A program made the position numbers and the translations under genes. From Sporolactobacillus shoreae (GTDB lineage Bacteria > Bacillota > Bacilli > Bacillales > Sporolactobacillaceae), in contig NZ_SRJD01000005.1 of the NCBI RefSeq assembly GCF_004684935.1, positions 124,001 through 188,000 of the forward strand: a stretch of 64,000 nucleotides of DNA, in the 5' to 3' direction. Below, one piece after another: positions 18,363 to 26,528 of this stretch (within the stretch, counting starts at the first letter, position 1; each line of letters starts with the position of its first letter). The notes beneath the pieces are model-generated. The model was not told the origin of the DNA, did no database searches, and saw only the letters and a list, made by a program, of their open reading frames with translations.

Positions 18363-18818
18363 ATGGAGATTAAGACAGACGACTTAACTGGCGACAAAAT
18401 TATTTGCTTAATCAGAGAGCACCTTCAGGGTATGGCACACGTTTCCCCACCGGAAAGTATCCATGCACTGGATCTTGAGACGCTGAGAAAACCGGACATC
18501 ACCTTCTGGAGTGCGTGGGAAGGAGGCGAATTACTTGGCTGTGGGGCACTCAAAGAGCTTGACAGCCAGCATGGAGAAGTCAAATCCATGCGAACTGCTT
18601 CATCACATCTGAGAAGGGGTGTTGCCCGGCGGCTTCTGCAACACATTATTGAAGAAGCCAGTGTTCGCGGCTATCAGCGCCTAAGTTTGGAAACCGGTTC
18701 GCAGGAAGCATTTGAACCAGCGAGAAGATTATATACGGGTTTAGGATTTCACTCTTGTCAGCCGTTTTCGGATTACGCCGCAGATCCGAACAGTGTGTTC
18801 CTGACAAAGACGCTGTAA
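18363..18818 (+). CDS. ysnE: YsnE-like GNAT acetyltransferase
   Basis: The 151-residue product contains the stretch PPESIHAL then ITFWSAWEGGELLGCGALK, the acetyl-CoA loop SHLRRGVARRLL and a C-terminal RLYTGLGF. These match B. subtilis YsnE, a GNAT implicated in indole-acetate production. The acceptor is not established. GAAGGAGGAA lies before the ATG at 18363; the start 24 bases earlier is less well placed. Confidence 0.85.
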   Translation: MEIKTDDLTGDKIICLIREHLQGMAHVSPPESIHALDLETLRKPDITFWSAWEGGELLGCGALKELDSQHGEVKSMRTASSHLRRGVARRLLQHIIEEASVRGYQRLSLETGSQEAFEPARRLYTGLGFHSCQPFSDYAADPNSVFLTKTL

Positions 18819-19009
18819 GTCATTGAAAATAGTGTGCTTTTCTTCTCGCAAGCGACTCCTGAAAATCGGGGAGCCACTATAAGTGTCCAAAGGTTCCGTG
18901 ACTCATTCAGGAATCGATCCGATTTCAAGAAGCACGATTCAGGCTTTAACTCCCGAAAATGTTTATTATGGAAGTAGAAAAGATAAATTCCGGGATGGAG
19001 GGATTTCAA

Positions 19010-19579
19010 ATGTACGATGTGGTTATTATCGGCGGTGGACCGGCGGGTCAGAGTGCTGCCATCTTCACAAGCAAAGCGGGACTGAAAACACTGGTTATTG
19101 ATAATGAAAAAGGACTGACCCAGCGCGCGCTTCTCAAAAATCACTACGGCATTCTGGAGACGAGCGGAGCGTCACTGGTTGAAACGGGGAAAAAACAGGT
19201 GGAACGCTTTGGAGCCGAGTTTGTCAAATCGCAGGTGACGAATGTCACCAAAAACGGCGAAGCATTCGATATTAAAACAGAAGACGGTGCTTCCTATTCC
19301 GCTGGTCAGATCATTCTGGCAACCGGCTCGAACGCCAAATTGGCGCAAACAATCGGTCTGAAGACCAAAGACGGCCGCGAGAAATATGTGAAAACTGTGA
19401 TCGAAACGGATGAGGCCGGACATACGAGCATTGACGGCATCTGGGCTGCCGGTGTGGCCGCTGGCGTCAGCGTCCACACGATTGTCACAAGCGGAGACGG
19501 CGCAAAAAAAGCGATCAACCTGATCAGTGAGCTGAAAGGCGAACGCTACGTGGATCACGACAAACAGCCAACGGACTGA
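19010..19579 (+). CDS. Short FAD-binding oxidoreductase lacking the NAD(P) domain
   Basis: 189 residues. It starts MYDVVIIGGGPAGQSAA, a Rossmann FAD site, and ends with the second FAD motif GIWAAGVAAGV. The protein is thioredoxin-reductase-like, but the central NAD(P)-binding domain and redox CxxC are both absent, and length is about 60 percent of thioredoxin reductase. GGAGGG precedes the ATG at 19010. Such short proteins occur in Bacillales as intact genes, so this need not be a deletion. Electron donor and role are unknown. Confidence 0.75.
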   Translation: MYDVVIIGGGPAGQSAAIFTSKAGLKTLVIDNEKGLTQRALLKNHYGILETSGASLVETGKKQVERFGAEFVKSQVTNVTKNGEAFDIKTEDGASYSAGQIILATGSNAKLAQTIGLKTKDGREKYVKTVIETDEAGHTSIDGIWAAGVAAGVSVHTIVTSGDGAKKAINLISELKGERYVDHDKQPTD

Positions 19580-19620
19580 ATCCTCAATTCAGCCAAATCA
19601 CATATTTTTCTGCATCACCC

Positions 19621-19660
19621 AAAGCAAGGCACAGATTATGGTGCCTTGCTTCTCTATTTT
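19621..19660 (+). terminator. Intrinsic terminator after the FAD oxidoreductase
   Basis: AAGCAAGGCAC pairs with GTGCCTTGCTT, followed by CTCTATTTTAT. Confidence 0.8.
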
Positions 19661-19746
19661 ATTGACGGCAATCCATTGAATCGATGACAACAAGAGTCAC
19701 TTTATAAATCCATTATTTTCATACAAGATTAACACGTAATATTACT

Positions 19747-19784
19747 TTGACTGTCACAGTAATATGATATATATTGATACTGTG
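19747..19784 (+). promoter_or_regulatory. Promoter with overlapping PadR-type operator
   Basis: TTGACT (19747-19752), 17-base spacer, TATATT (19770-19775). A palindrome ACTGTCACAGT covers the -35 side, and CACAGTA (19755-19761) is repeated inverted as TACTGTG (19778-19784). This fits autorepression by the PadR protein encoded next. Confidence 0.65.
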
Positions 19785-19794
19785 AGGTGATGAC

Positions 19795-20124
19795 ATGCGT
19801 ACGAATAAAATTACATCCGACCAGCTGCGCGGACATTCCGATACAATGATTTTACGGCTCTTATCCGAAGCGGATCACTACGGCTACGAAATTGTCAAAC
19901 TGATTGCCGAGCGCTCGGGCGGTGACTACGAATTAAAGGAGGCCACGATGTATTCCAGCGTCCGGCGGCTTGAGGCGGACGGTGACATTGAGTGGTACTG
20001 GGGTGATGAGTCTCAGGGCGGACGGCGGAAATATTTTCGGATCACCGATAAAGGCAAAGCCACTTATTCCAGCAACAAAAGCAATTGGGAGTACACCAAA
20101 CGAATTCTTGATAAATTACTTTGA
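19795..20124 (+). CDS. PadR-family transcriptional repressor
   Basis: 109 residues: winged helix with MILRLLSEADHYGYEIVKL, recognition region KEATMYSSVRRLEADGDIEW and the wing GGRRKYFRITDKG, then a short dimer helix. PadR proteins repress adjacent transporter or membrane genes until a ligand binds. AGGTGAT precedes the ATG. It is 14 bases from the HAAS-pentapeptide gene, which in turn precedes a dead ABC ATPase, so its original target was probably an ABC exporter operon. Confidence 0.88.
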   Translation: MRTNKITSDQLRGHSDTMILRLLSEADHYGYEIVKLIAERSGGDYELKEATMYSSVRRLEADGDIEWYWGDESQGGRRKYFRITDKGKATYSSNKSNWEYTKRILDKLL

Positions 20125-20138
20125 AGGAGATTCCAGCC

Positions 20139-21005
20139 ATGAATGAAAAATTAAGTCACTATTTGAACGACGTTTTTGCCCCTTATGACGGCGTGAAAAG
20201 TGTTGCCGATTTAAAGGCCGATCTGCTCTCCGATTTGCAGGAGCGGTATCGTGAACTCAAAGCCGAGGGCAAGGATGATGAAACAGCCTTCCAGATGACG
20301 ATCGACAGCATCGGTGACATTGAAGAAACCGTACAGGAAGTCGCCGACCTCTCCCACTCTCTTGAGCGGCGAGCTGTGATCCATTTCAGCGCGAGCGACC
20401 TGCAGGGGAGCGATTTTGCAGGCGTCATCGCGCACAAAAGAAACTTTAAAGCAAGCGCGCTGCGCGGCTCCGACTTTTCCGGTGCGGACTTAACGGGCAG
20501 CGCATTTGTCGGCAGCGATGTGCGTGAAGCCAATTTCGATGGCGCAAACCTGACCGACTGCAAACTATCAATTATTGACCTCAGGGATTCAAGTTTCCGG
20601 CAGTCTATACTGATTCGCACCAATATCAGTAAGTCGGATCTGACGGGAACAAAATTCATTGATGTCCGGTTTACGGATGTCACGCTGTCGATGACCGATC
20701 TCAGAAAGACTGTAATGGAAAATTGTGTCTTTAACGGCGTCGATTTCAACTATTCCGACCTGCGGGGCATGTGTTTTGACGGTCATACCTTTATCGATGC
20801 CACGTTTGACAAGGTAGCACTGAACGACGCGTCGTTTAAAGACGCGACACTCAAAAACGTATCTTTCCGAGCAACGCATGTCTTAACTAATAAATATTAC
20901 CGTGCCATCAAAACCATCTGCTTTGACGGAGCCATGATGGATAAGCTGACGTATGCCGCACTCAAGGGCATGAAGGCTGATTTATCAAAGGTTACTGTTA
21001 TTTAA
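20139..21005 (+). CDS. HAAS-like N-domain fused to pentapeptide repeats
   Basis: 288 residues. The first about 75 are helical (LNDVFAPYDGV, then DDETAFQMTIDSIGDIEETV), the pattern of HAAS or permease-prefix domains that accompany PadR regulators. From about residue 88 to 265 the sequence is a run of pentapeptide repeats of A(D/N)LXX type (SDLQGSDFAG, ADLTGSAFVG, SDLTGTKFID), expected to form a right-handed beta helix. No membrane segment follows, although most HAAS proteins have one. GAAGGAG lies before the ATG at 20139. The gene sits between padR and an ATPase remnant; function is unknown. Confidence 0.75.
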   Translation: MNEKLSHYLNDVFAPYDGVKSVADLKADLLSDLQERYRELKAEGKDDETAFQMTIDSIGDIEETVQEVADLSHSLERRAVIHFSASDLQGSDFAGVIAHKRNFKASALRGSDFSGADLTGSAFVGSDVREANFDGANLTDCKLSIIDLRDSSFRQSILIRTNISKSDLTGTKFIDVRFTDVTLSMTDLRKTVMENCVFNGVDFNYSDLRGMCFDGHTFIDATFDKVALNDASFKDATLKNVSFRATHVLTNKYYRAIKTICFDGAMMDKLTYAALKGMKADLSKVTVI

Positions 21006-21016
21006 GGAAGGAGAAT

Positions 21017-21230
21017 ATGCATAACATAGCCATTCAGGCGGGGGGCTTGAGAAGTCCTATAAACAGCTTCATGTGCTAAAATGTGTAAATTTCAAGATGG
21101 AACAGGGTACTATTTTCGCCTTGCTTGGCTCCAACGGCGCGGGCAAGACGGCGGAACCGCCGGATTGGACGTTGCGTCAAAAACCGAAAATGCACGGCAG
21201 TCCTTAGTTTCTATGATCCTCAGATAAGGT
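21017..21230 (+). pseudogene. Remnant of a DrrA-type ABC transporter ATPase
   Basis: Starting at ATG 21017 after GGAAGGAG, the code reads as an ATPase N-terminus. A frame shift in the GGGGGG run at 21040-21045 leads into KSYKQLHVLKCVNF and Walker A GSNGAGKT. The sequence then jumps to GTAGLDVASKTENARQ in another frame, a piece normally some residues further on. The rest is lost. It was the third gene of the padR operon. Confidence 0.7.
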
Positions 21231-21345
21231 CAAATTAAGTGTTAACTCCACAGTTCCTGTTTACTGCTCAATAGAATTGTGAGAAAATCACTCTATCAAT
21301 TGGAAAAATGGGCGTTTGATTTTATGCTGCGGAAGGGTTAAACAT

Positions 21346-21876
21346 ATGGATATCGTTATTGAGTCAGGAAAAGCAAATGATAGTGATGAATTAGAACAAC
21401 TTTATAACGATTTGAATGACCATTTAGCTCGTTCAGTTAACTATCCTGAATGGATAAAAGGTGTTTATCCTGTGAGACAGAATGCAGTTGACGGCGTAAC
21501 ACAAGGTAATCTCTATGTAGCAAGGTATGATGGGATAATCATTGGTTCTCTTATTTTAAGTCATAAGCCTGAGCCCGCATATGAAAAAGCCAAATGGAAA
21601 TTTGCGTCTGACGACTATTCGGATATCTTTGTTATTCATACATTTGTCGTACATCCGAATTTTTTGAAACGTGGTGTAGGCAAAGCATTGATAGATTTTT
21701 CTATTGAATACGGTATTAAGTCACACGCAAAGTCAATCCGGTTGGATGTTTACGAAAATAACATACCTGCTATCAAATTATATGAAAAATGTGGTTTTAA
21801 CTATATTAATACAGTTGATTTGGGGCTTGGACACTATGGACTGAAGTGGTTCAGGCTCTATGAACGGCTACTATGA
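21346..21876 (+). CDS. GNAT-family N-acetyltransferase
   Basis: 176 residues: strand YVARYDGIIIGSLILSH, acetyl-CoA loop VHPNFLKRGVGKALIDF and the end NIPAIKLYEKCGF, all standard GNAT features. I chose the ATG at 21346 with GGAAGGG upstream. It lies between two decayed genes and is AT-rich relative to queG and padR, consistent with recent acquisition. Acceptor unknown. Confidence 0.82.
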   Translation: MDIVIESGKANDSDELEQLYNDLNDHLARSVNYPEWIKGVYPVRQNAVDGVTQGNLYVARYDGIIIGSLILSHKPEPAYEKAKWKFASDDYSDIFVIHTFVVHPNFLKRGVGKALIDFSIEYGIKSHAKSIRLDVYENNIPAIKLYEKCGFNYINTVDLGLGHYGLKWFRLYERLL

Positions 21877-21904
21877 GCGCATCATCTTCGACTTTCATTG
21901 TATG

Positions 21905-22102
21905 AAGGGGACTAAGAGTCATCATAAGTAGAAATGCAAAAAATGTTCCCATGAAAAATGTCTCGATTATGTCTTGGGCTATGGTCATGCAAATGATTTG
22001 TCTTCACGCGATCTCCAATTTAAAATGTCCCAGGGGCTCTTGGAAAAAATTCTGACGGGTTTTGTCCTATTGGTCCCTATAAACGGTGAATCTGATACCT
22101 AA
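21905..22102 (+). pseudogene. Remnant of a fumarylacetoacetate hydrolase (FAH) family gene
   Basis: Two frames together read VIISRNAKNV, then after a shift LDYVLGYGHANDLSSRDLQF and SQGLLEKILTGF, matching the FAH core (GY..NDLSARDLQF..SQWLLGK). The rest is missing. This fills most of the gap between the GNAT and lysE-like genes. Confidence 0.6.
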
Positions 22103-22179
22103 TTAAGGTTCTATAATAGATTCAATTTTGTTCATGTGGTATTCTTAATGAAAAGTTTTTTATAAGGGGAGATAAAACT

Positions 22180-22812
22180 GTGGTAGACTCCGTTACTCTG
22201 GTCAGTTTTTCACTGGTTGCTTTAGGAATTGTATGCGCACCCGGACCCAATATGATGTATCTCGTATCATGTTCTCTCACTCAGGGTAAGAAGGCAGGCT
22301 TTTTTTCATTATTAGGTGTTGTCACAGGTTTTATCGTTTATGTGATCGCAACCATTTTAGGACTTGATTTCATCTTTAAAACGGTTCCTCTGCTTTATTC
22401 AGCCATCAAAGTCGCAGGAATCATTTATTTGCTGTGGATGGCATGGAACGCCATAAAGCCGGGAAGCGAGTCTGTTTTTGAACCTCATGATGTTCCTCAT
22501 CGCACGCTGAAAAAACTATATTTGAACGGGTTAATGACGAATTTATTAAATCCCAAAATAGCGGTTCTTTACATCTCTTTGTTACCTCAGTTTGAACATC
22601 CTCAAAATGGTCCGTTAGCTCTTCAAATTGGCGTGCTTGGAACTACACAGATTATCATCAGCTTTTCCGTAAACTTATTAATCGTGTTATTTGCTGGTCA
22701 AGTCTCCAAAATACTAAGGGAGAGACCGGTATGGAAAAAAGTACAAAAATATTTCATGGCAACGATTTTAGGCCTGTTGGCGTTAAATTTGGCATTCGTC
22801 AAAAATAAATAA
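22180..22812 (+). CDS. LysE/RhtB-family amino acid exporter
   Basis: 210 residues and six membrane helices. The N-terminal CAPGPNMMYLVSCSLTQGKKAG is the signature of LysE/RhtB translocators, and NPKIAVLYISLLPQF lies mid-protein, as in the family. They export amino acids or analogues by proton exchange. The start is GTG at 22180 after AAGGGGAG. No regulator is adjacent; substrate unknown. Confidence 0.9.
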   Translation: MVDSVTLVSFSLVALGIVCAPGPNMMYLVSCSLTQGKKAGFFSLLGVVTGFIVYVIATILGLDFIFKTVPLLYSAIKVAGIIYLLWMAWNAIKPGSESVFEPHDVPHRTLKKLYLNGLMTNLLNPKIAVLYISLLPQFEHPQNGPLALQIGVLGTTQIIISFSVNLLIVLFAGQVSKILRERPVWKKVQKYFMATILGLLALNLAFVKNK

Positions 22813-22864
22813 ATTCTGCTCCTTACGTATGCTGTTTGGGAAGAAACCCAAATGAGCCCTTCTT

Positions 22865-22909
22865 GAGAGGCAAGCCAGTGACCCTTTGCTGAGCCTGTCT
22901 CTATTTTTT
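22865..22909 (+). terminator. Probable terminator after the LysE-type gene
   Basis: GAGAGGC pairs with GCCT-GT-CTC (2-base bulge), followed by TATTTTTTC. It lies between convergent genes. Confidence 0.45.
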
Positions 22910-22927
22910 CGGGAAGACTCATCAAGG

Positions 22928-23635
22928 CTAACACCTTACGTATTTGCGTTTGAAACCCAACCTCCCTCTATCCAGGTCCTTTTGAATACTTTCGGAAGCG
23001 TGCAGGATCCTGCTTTTTTTCTTGTCCCGCCTGATTTCGACTGGTCCGACCGCCTTTGCGGTTTCGAGCGCCTGATCATGGAGCGGCAAATAGGAAATCC
23101 CGACGGTGTAGATGAAATTATTCATAGAGGCTTTCGATCGATCAGGAAAATCGTGAATCGTATTTTCCACTTGATCAAGCATGCTGGCAATCTTATTTGA
23201 GTTAAATTCATTGTCCGGGCGATTACCCAGAAGCCAGCAGTAACAGCTCCAGCCAGCTGACATTCTCAGTTCTTCACCGCTTGCAATCCATTTATCAGCA
23301 ATGACTTGTGCAATATCGGTTTCTGACAGAGTGACTGCCACCACGAAATCAGATAGCATATAAAAGTACGCCGCATCCATCCAACGCTCAAAATCCTCCT
23401 CAGTCATTGCCTTTGGGTCCGCAATAATGCCAGCAAAATACATGGCATCGTAGTTCCCTGTGGCGTAAAGCTGTTCTGCTAAAGGCTGATTGATCTTTAT
23501 TTTCTTTGCGATCGGCTTCATTTGTCCTGTAGCCACGCCAAAAAGCGGTTCATGGGCACCATTGCTAATATAGGTCTTCTTGATTCGTTCCTTGCCAAGC
23601 GCTTCCAGTTCCTGCATCACCATTTCGCAATCCAT
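22928..23635 (-). CDS. AlkD-like DNA alkylation repair protein
   Basis: 235 residues, all-helical HEAT-like repeats with family features: FGVATGQMKPIAKKI near the start, the Asp-rich MYFAGIIADPKAMT and the WMDAAYFYMLSDF segment. AlkD glycosylases remove positively charged alkylated bases without flipping them. The exact catalytic Asp and Trp cannot be assigned without alignment, and some close homologues have no proven glycosylase activity. AAGGGAG lies before the ATG. Confidence 0.8.
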   Translation of the reverse strand: MDCEMVMQELEALGKERIKKTYISNGAHEPLFGVATGQMKPIAKKIKINQPLAEQLYATGNYDAMYFAGIIADPKAMTEEDFERWMDAAYFYMLSDFVVAVTLSETDIAQVIADKWIASGEELRMSAGWSCYCWLLGNRPDNEFNSNKIASMLDQVENTIHDFPDRSKASMNNFIYTVGISYLPLHDQALETAKAVGPVEIRRDKKKSRILHASESIQKDLDRGRLGFKRKYVRC

Positions 23636-23879
23636 CGTTTGGCACTCCCTTCCATTATCATTGTCCTTACTTCTTCCCTGACTCTATTGAAATAAGTTTC
23701 TTTCTGGACCACATAGGCTTACCCGTCTCTTTTTAATTGTTGCTTTTATTATATTACAGCAATGATTTGCGGACATCGTCCAATCACGCTATCATGAGAT
23801 CAGCAGTTTTGAACTCCGTTTTCAGAGCTGGATCAATCTCCCGAAATTTATATTGGCAGTCATGAAGGGACACAAAAAA

Positions 23880-25046
23880 ATGACGGATTTTCAAAAGCTG
23901 AAAGAACAGCTGATCACATATAGTAAAGAAATAGGCGTGGACAAGATTGGCTTCACGACGGCTGATCCGTTCGCCGAATTAAAGGCACGGCTCTATGAGC
24001 AGCGGGCGCTTGGGTTTCAGTCCGGATTCGAGGAGAAGGATATCGAGAAAAGAACTGAGCCATCTCTGCTCATGGACGGTGTGCAGTCGATCGTTTCGAT
24101 CGCCATGGCGTATCCGAAGAGAATGCCCGAACGACCGGCAAACACGAAAGGTCATCGTCGCGGTGCTTTTGCCCGGGTCTCCTGGGGGCAGGACTACCAT
24201 ATGATTCTTCGTGATCGCTTGCAAAAGCTTGGTGAATTTCTCGTTGACACGATCCACGGAGCCAAATACAAAAGCATGGTCGATACCGGAGAATTGTCTG
24301 ATCGGGCGGTGGCTGAACGTGCCGGCATCGGCTGGGCAGGAAAAAGCACCAACCTCATTACGAAAGAACTCGGATCGTATGTTTATCTTGGCGAAATGCT
24401 GACCAACATCCCGTTCCCGCCGGACAAGCCGGCAACCGACCTTTGCGGCGACTGCACGATTTGCATCGACCACTGTCCAACCGGGGCCCTGGTTCAGGGC
24501 GGACAGCTTAATAGCCAAAAGTGCATCGCCTATCTCACACAGACCAAGCAGGAACTTCCGGAAGAATACAAAAAAGCGATCGGCAACCGTCTCTATGGCT
24601 GCGACACCTGTCAGCAGGTCTGTCCGTACAACCGTGATGTAGACAGTCATTTTCATGAGGAGATGGAGCCGGATCCAGAACTGGCCCGTCCCCTTTTGCA
24701 GCCGCTGTTATCGCTGTCCAATCGTGAATTCAAAGAGACCTTTGGCCCGCTATCCGGCTCCTGGCGGGGGAAAAAGCCGATTCAGCGCAATGCAATTGTG
24801 GCACTCGGCAATTACAAAGAAATCTCCGCCGCACCGGAACTCCTTCGTCTGCTGAGCGAAGATCCACGTCCGGTGATTCGTCGCACCATCACCTGGGCGC
24901 TTCAGCAGATGTGGGATCGTTTTGAACCCGACACGCGCGCGCAGATGATTCAATCATTAGAAAATCTGCTTGCCAAAGAAACAGATGAAAAGATTCACCA
25001 GTGGATCAAAGAACGGCTGGATGCGGATAAAAGCACTGAAAAATGA
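23880..25046 (+). CDS. queG: Epoxyqueuosine reductase QueG
   Basis: Reduces epoxyqueuosine to queuosine in tRNA with a cobalamin cofactor and two [4Fe-4S] clusters. The 388-residue protein has the donor Asp135 in VDTGELSDRA, cluster cysteines at 189, 192, 195, 199 and at 241, 244, 248 (CDTCQQVCPYN), with Cys215 in between. C-terminal HEAT-like repeats from about 300 (VALGNYKEISAAPELL) bind tRNA, as in Bacillus QueG. I chose the ATG at 23880 (MTDFQKL) after GAAGGGA; in-frame starts at 23853 and 23862 are further from it. It stands alone. Confidence 0.95.
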   Translation: MTDFQKLKEQLITYSKEIGVDKIGFTTADPFAELKARLYEQRALGFQSGFEEKDIEKRTEPSLLMDGVQSIVSIAMAYPKRMPERPANTKGHRRGAFARVSWGQDYHMILRDRLQKLGEFLVDTIHGAKYKSMVDTGELSDRAVAERAGIGWAGKSTNLITKELGSYVYLGEMLTNIPFPPDKPATDLCGDCTICIDHCPTGALVQGGQLNSQKCIAYLTQTKQELPEEYKKAIGNRLYGCDTCQQVCPYNRDVDSHFHEEMEPDPELARPLLQPLLSLSNREFKETFGPLSGSWRGKKPIQRNAIVALGNYKEISAAPELLRLLSEDPRPVIRRTITWALQQMWDRFEPDTRAQMIQSLENLLAKETDEKIHQWIKERLDADKSTEK

Positions 25047-25052
25047 CACGAC

Positions 25053-25460
25053 TCAAGTGGCTGATCTTGAATGATTTTCAATCCATGTGCTCGCTTCAGC
25101 AATGCCTATTTTGTTCTGCTGATCAGAAATCCTGACCGTAAAATCGATAACTTCATCATCGGTCGCGTCAAATCGAATATTATTTTTATTGAGAAAAGTG
25201 ACCATTCCCACAAAACCTGTCCTCTTATTTGCATTGTAAAAAGGATGGTTTTGAACAACGCTTTGAAATAATGCTGCTGCCTTTTCATATATTGTTGAAT
25301 AAGCATCTTGACCAAATGCCGACTGCTTGGGACGATTTACAGCACTATTTAGCAAAGAGGGTTCTTTTACCCCAATCTGTTCGGATGGCGTATATTTTTT
25401 AATCAAGATTGAATTGATAAAAATCAAGTCATTTTCACTCAGAAACAAAATTTCTTTCAT
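25053..25460 (-). CDS. Doc-like Fic-fold toxin
   Basis: 135 residues with the motif HPFYNANKRTG at 72-82, matching the Doc pattern HxFx(D/N)ANKR. Doc of phage P1 phosphorylates EF-Tu. The product is close to Doc in length (126). Its ATG overlaps the antitoxin stop (ATGA), so the pair is translationally coupled with the antitoxin first. Activity and target are inferred from the family. Confidence 0.85.
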   Translation of the reverse strand: MKEILFLSENDLIFINSILIKKYTPSEQIGVKEPSLLNSAVNRPKQSAFGQDAYSTIYEKAAALFQSVVQNHPFYNANKRTGFVGMVTFLNKNNIRFDATDDEVIDFTVRISDQQNKIGIAEASTWIENHSRSAT

Positions 25461-25717
25461 TTCTTAGCCAATTCCTTAATTGCTCGATCATACTGATTCA
25501 TTACTCCAGTAACCGTTTTGATCAGTTCAGGATCAATTCCATCAGGTAATTGAACATTATTTTTCTTTTTGATAGTCACTGTACCATCCGCTTGAAGCTT
25601 AAACTCAACTTGATCACCTGGTTTCGCATTGAGATGTTCCAGTACTTCTATTGGATAAGTCGATCCATAACTATTTCCCATTTTAAAAATTTTTCTTTGC
25701 ACGTTAACACTCCCCAT
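25457..25717 (-). CDS. AbrB/MazE-type antitoxin of the Doc pair
   Basis: 86 residues. The N-terminal swapped-hairpin DNA-binding domain reads KIFKMGNSYGSTYPIEVLEH and KPGDQVEFKL; the C-terminal tail (about 53-86) would neutralise the toxin. Phd is the usual Doc partner; here an AbrB/MazE-fold protein replaces it, a known variant. AAGGAGGG lies before the ATG. An inverted repeat upstream (25746-25767) is the likely autoregulatory site. Confidence 0.82.
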   Translation of the reverse strand: MGSVNVQRKIFKMGNSYGSTYPIEVLEHLNAKPGDQVEFKLQADGTVTIKKKNNVQLPDGIDPELIKTVTGVMNQYDRAIKELAKK

Positions 25718-25745
25718 ATTAATTCCCTCCTTGTTATAATATGCG

Positions 25746-25767
25746 AATGTATTTACGTATATACATT
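25746..25767 (-). promoter_or_regulatory. Putative operator of the toxin-antitoxin pair
   Basis: AATGTAT and ATACATT, 7-bp perfect arms 8 bases apart, 29 bases upstream of the antitoxin start; GCG and CGC lie just outside them. A -10-like TATTAT is adjacent. Confidence 0.55.
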
Positions 25768-25818
25768 AACACGCATACTACTAGTTTACAATTGAGTTCC
25801 TATAATCATCCGGTTTTT

Positions 25819-26190
25819 TTATTTCCGCCAAAAAGTCGAACAGTCTGCTTTATCCGTAATATTAAACACGATTATTTTTTCAAGCAACGAGAAATCAACC
25901 GGTCGATCCCATGGAAAACGTATTAACAGCTTAGTATGATCATAACCAGCCCGTTTAATTTCATCAGAAAAGTGATCAATCCCTGCACGTTCCGGTGCAA
26001 CTGCCAAGTGATGTTTAGACACACTAAAGCCAATAATGAATGTGCCATGATCCGTAAACATCGGTTGATTCCACGCAATTCTTTGCTTTAAATTCGTAAA
26101 TTTCTCAGTGACCCAAGCCAAAACTTCTTCCGTTTGTGCCTGATGTTGCGGGTCATCAATATGCGCTAAATAGTCGGCAAAGACTTCCAT
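25819..26190 (-). CDS. fra: Frataxin-like iron chaperone Fra (YdhG, DUF1801)
   Basis: 123 residues, closely resembling B. subtilis Fra/YdhG (124): WNQPMFTDHGTFIIGFSVSK, HLAVAPE and the end FNITDKADCSTFWRK. Fra delivers iron for Fe-S cluster and haem assembly. I chose the ATG at 26190 (MEVFADYL) with GGAGGG upstream. It stands alone. Confidence 0.88.
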   Translation of the reverse strand: MEVFADYLAHIDDPQHQAQTEEVLAWVTEKFTNLKQRIAWNQPMFTDHGTFIIGFSVSKHHLAVAPERAGIDHFSDEIKRAGYDHTKLLIRFPWDRPVDFSLLEKIIVFNITDKADCSTFWRK

Positions 26191-26528
26191 GTTGTTCCCT
26201 CCACATATATTGGGTTTGGACACCAATAATCATATCAAGGATGAGATACTTTTTCATTTTTCACCTTTTTTGATGAAAAAGCGGGTGATTCTTAAATGTT
26301 AAGAAATGTCGGGTTTCACATGATTTTCTTGGTTTCTAATACCTTTTTAGTTGTTCAAAGATCTTAGAATCAACTATTTGTTCTAAATTCTAATTGCTGA
26401 ATAACACCATATTCGTTGCAATGGAGTGTAGAAACAACGCGGCGGACAGAAAAGCCCGTGCTTTTCTATCCGCTCATTCACTTTTTAGAGACGACGTCCA
26501 GCCTCTTCATGTTTGTAAAATTTTAATT
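26191..26528. other. Gene-free stretch with one strong hairpin
   Basis: Only the hairpin at 26442-26473 and the fra upstream region are seen. Confidence 0.5.
26442..26473 (-). terminator. Hairpin downstream of the small DMT gene
   Basis: GCGGACAGAAAAGC pairs with GCTTTTCTATCCGC (one mismatch), loop CCGT. The T run on the minus strand is weak. Confidence 0.55.

Noticed and set aside
23979-24656. 225-codon minus-strand frame inside queG
   Set aside because: Shadow of queG; the product has no family pattern and the real gene has intact Fe-S motifs.
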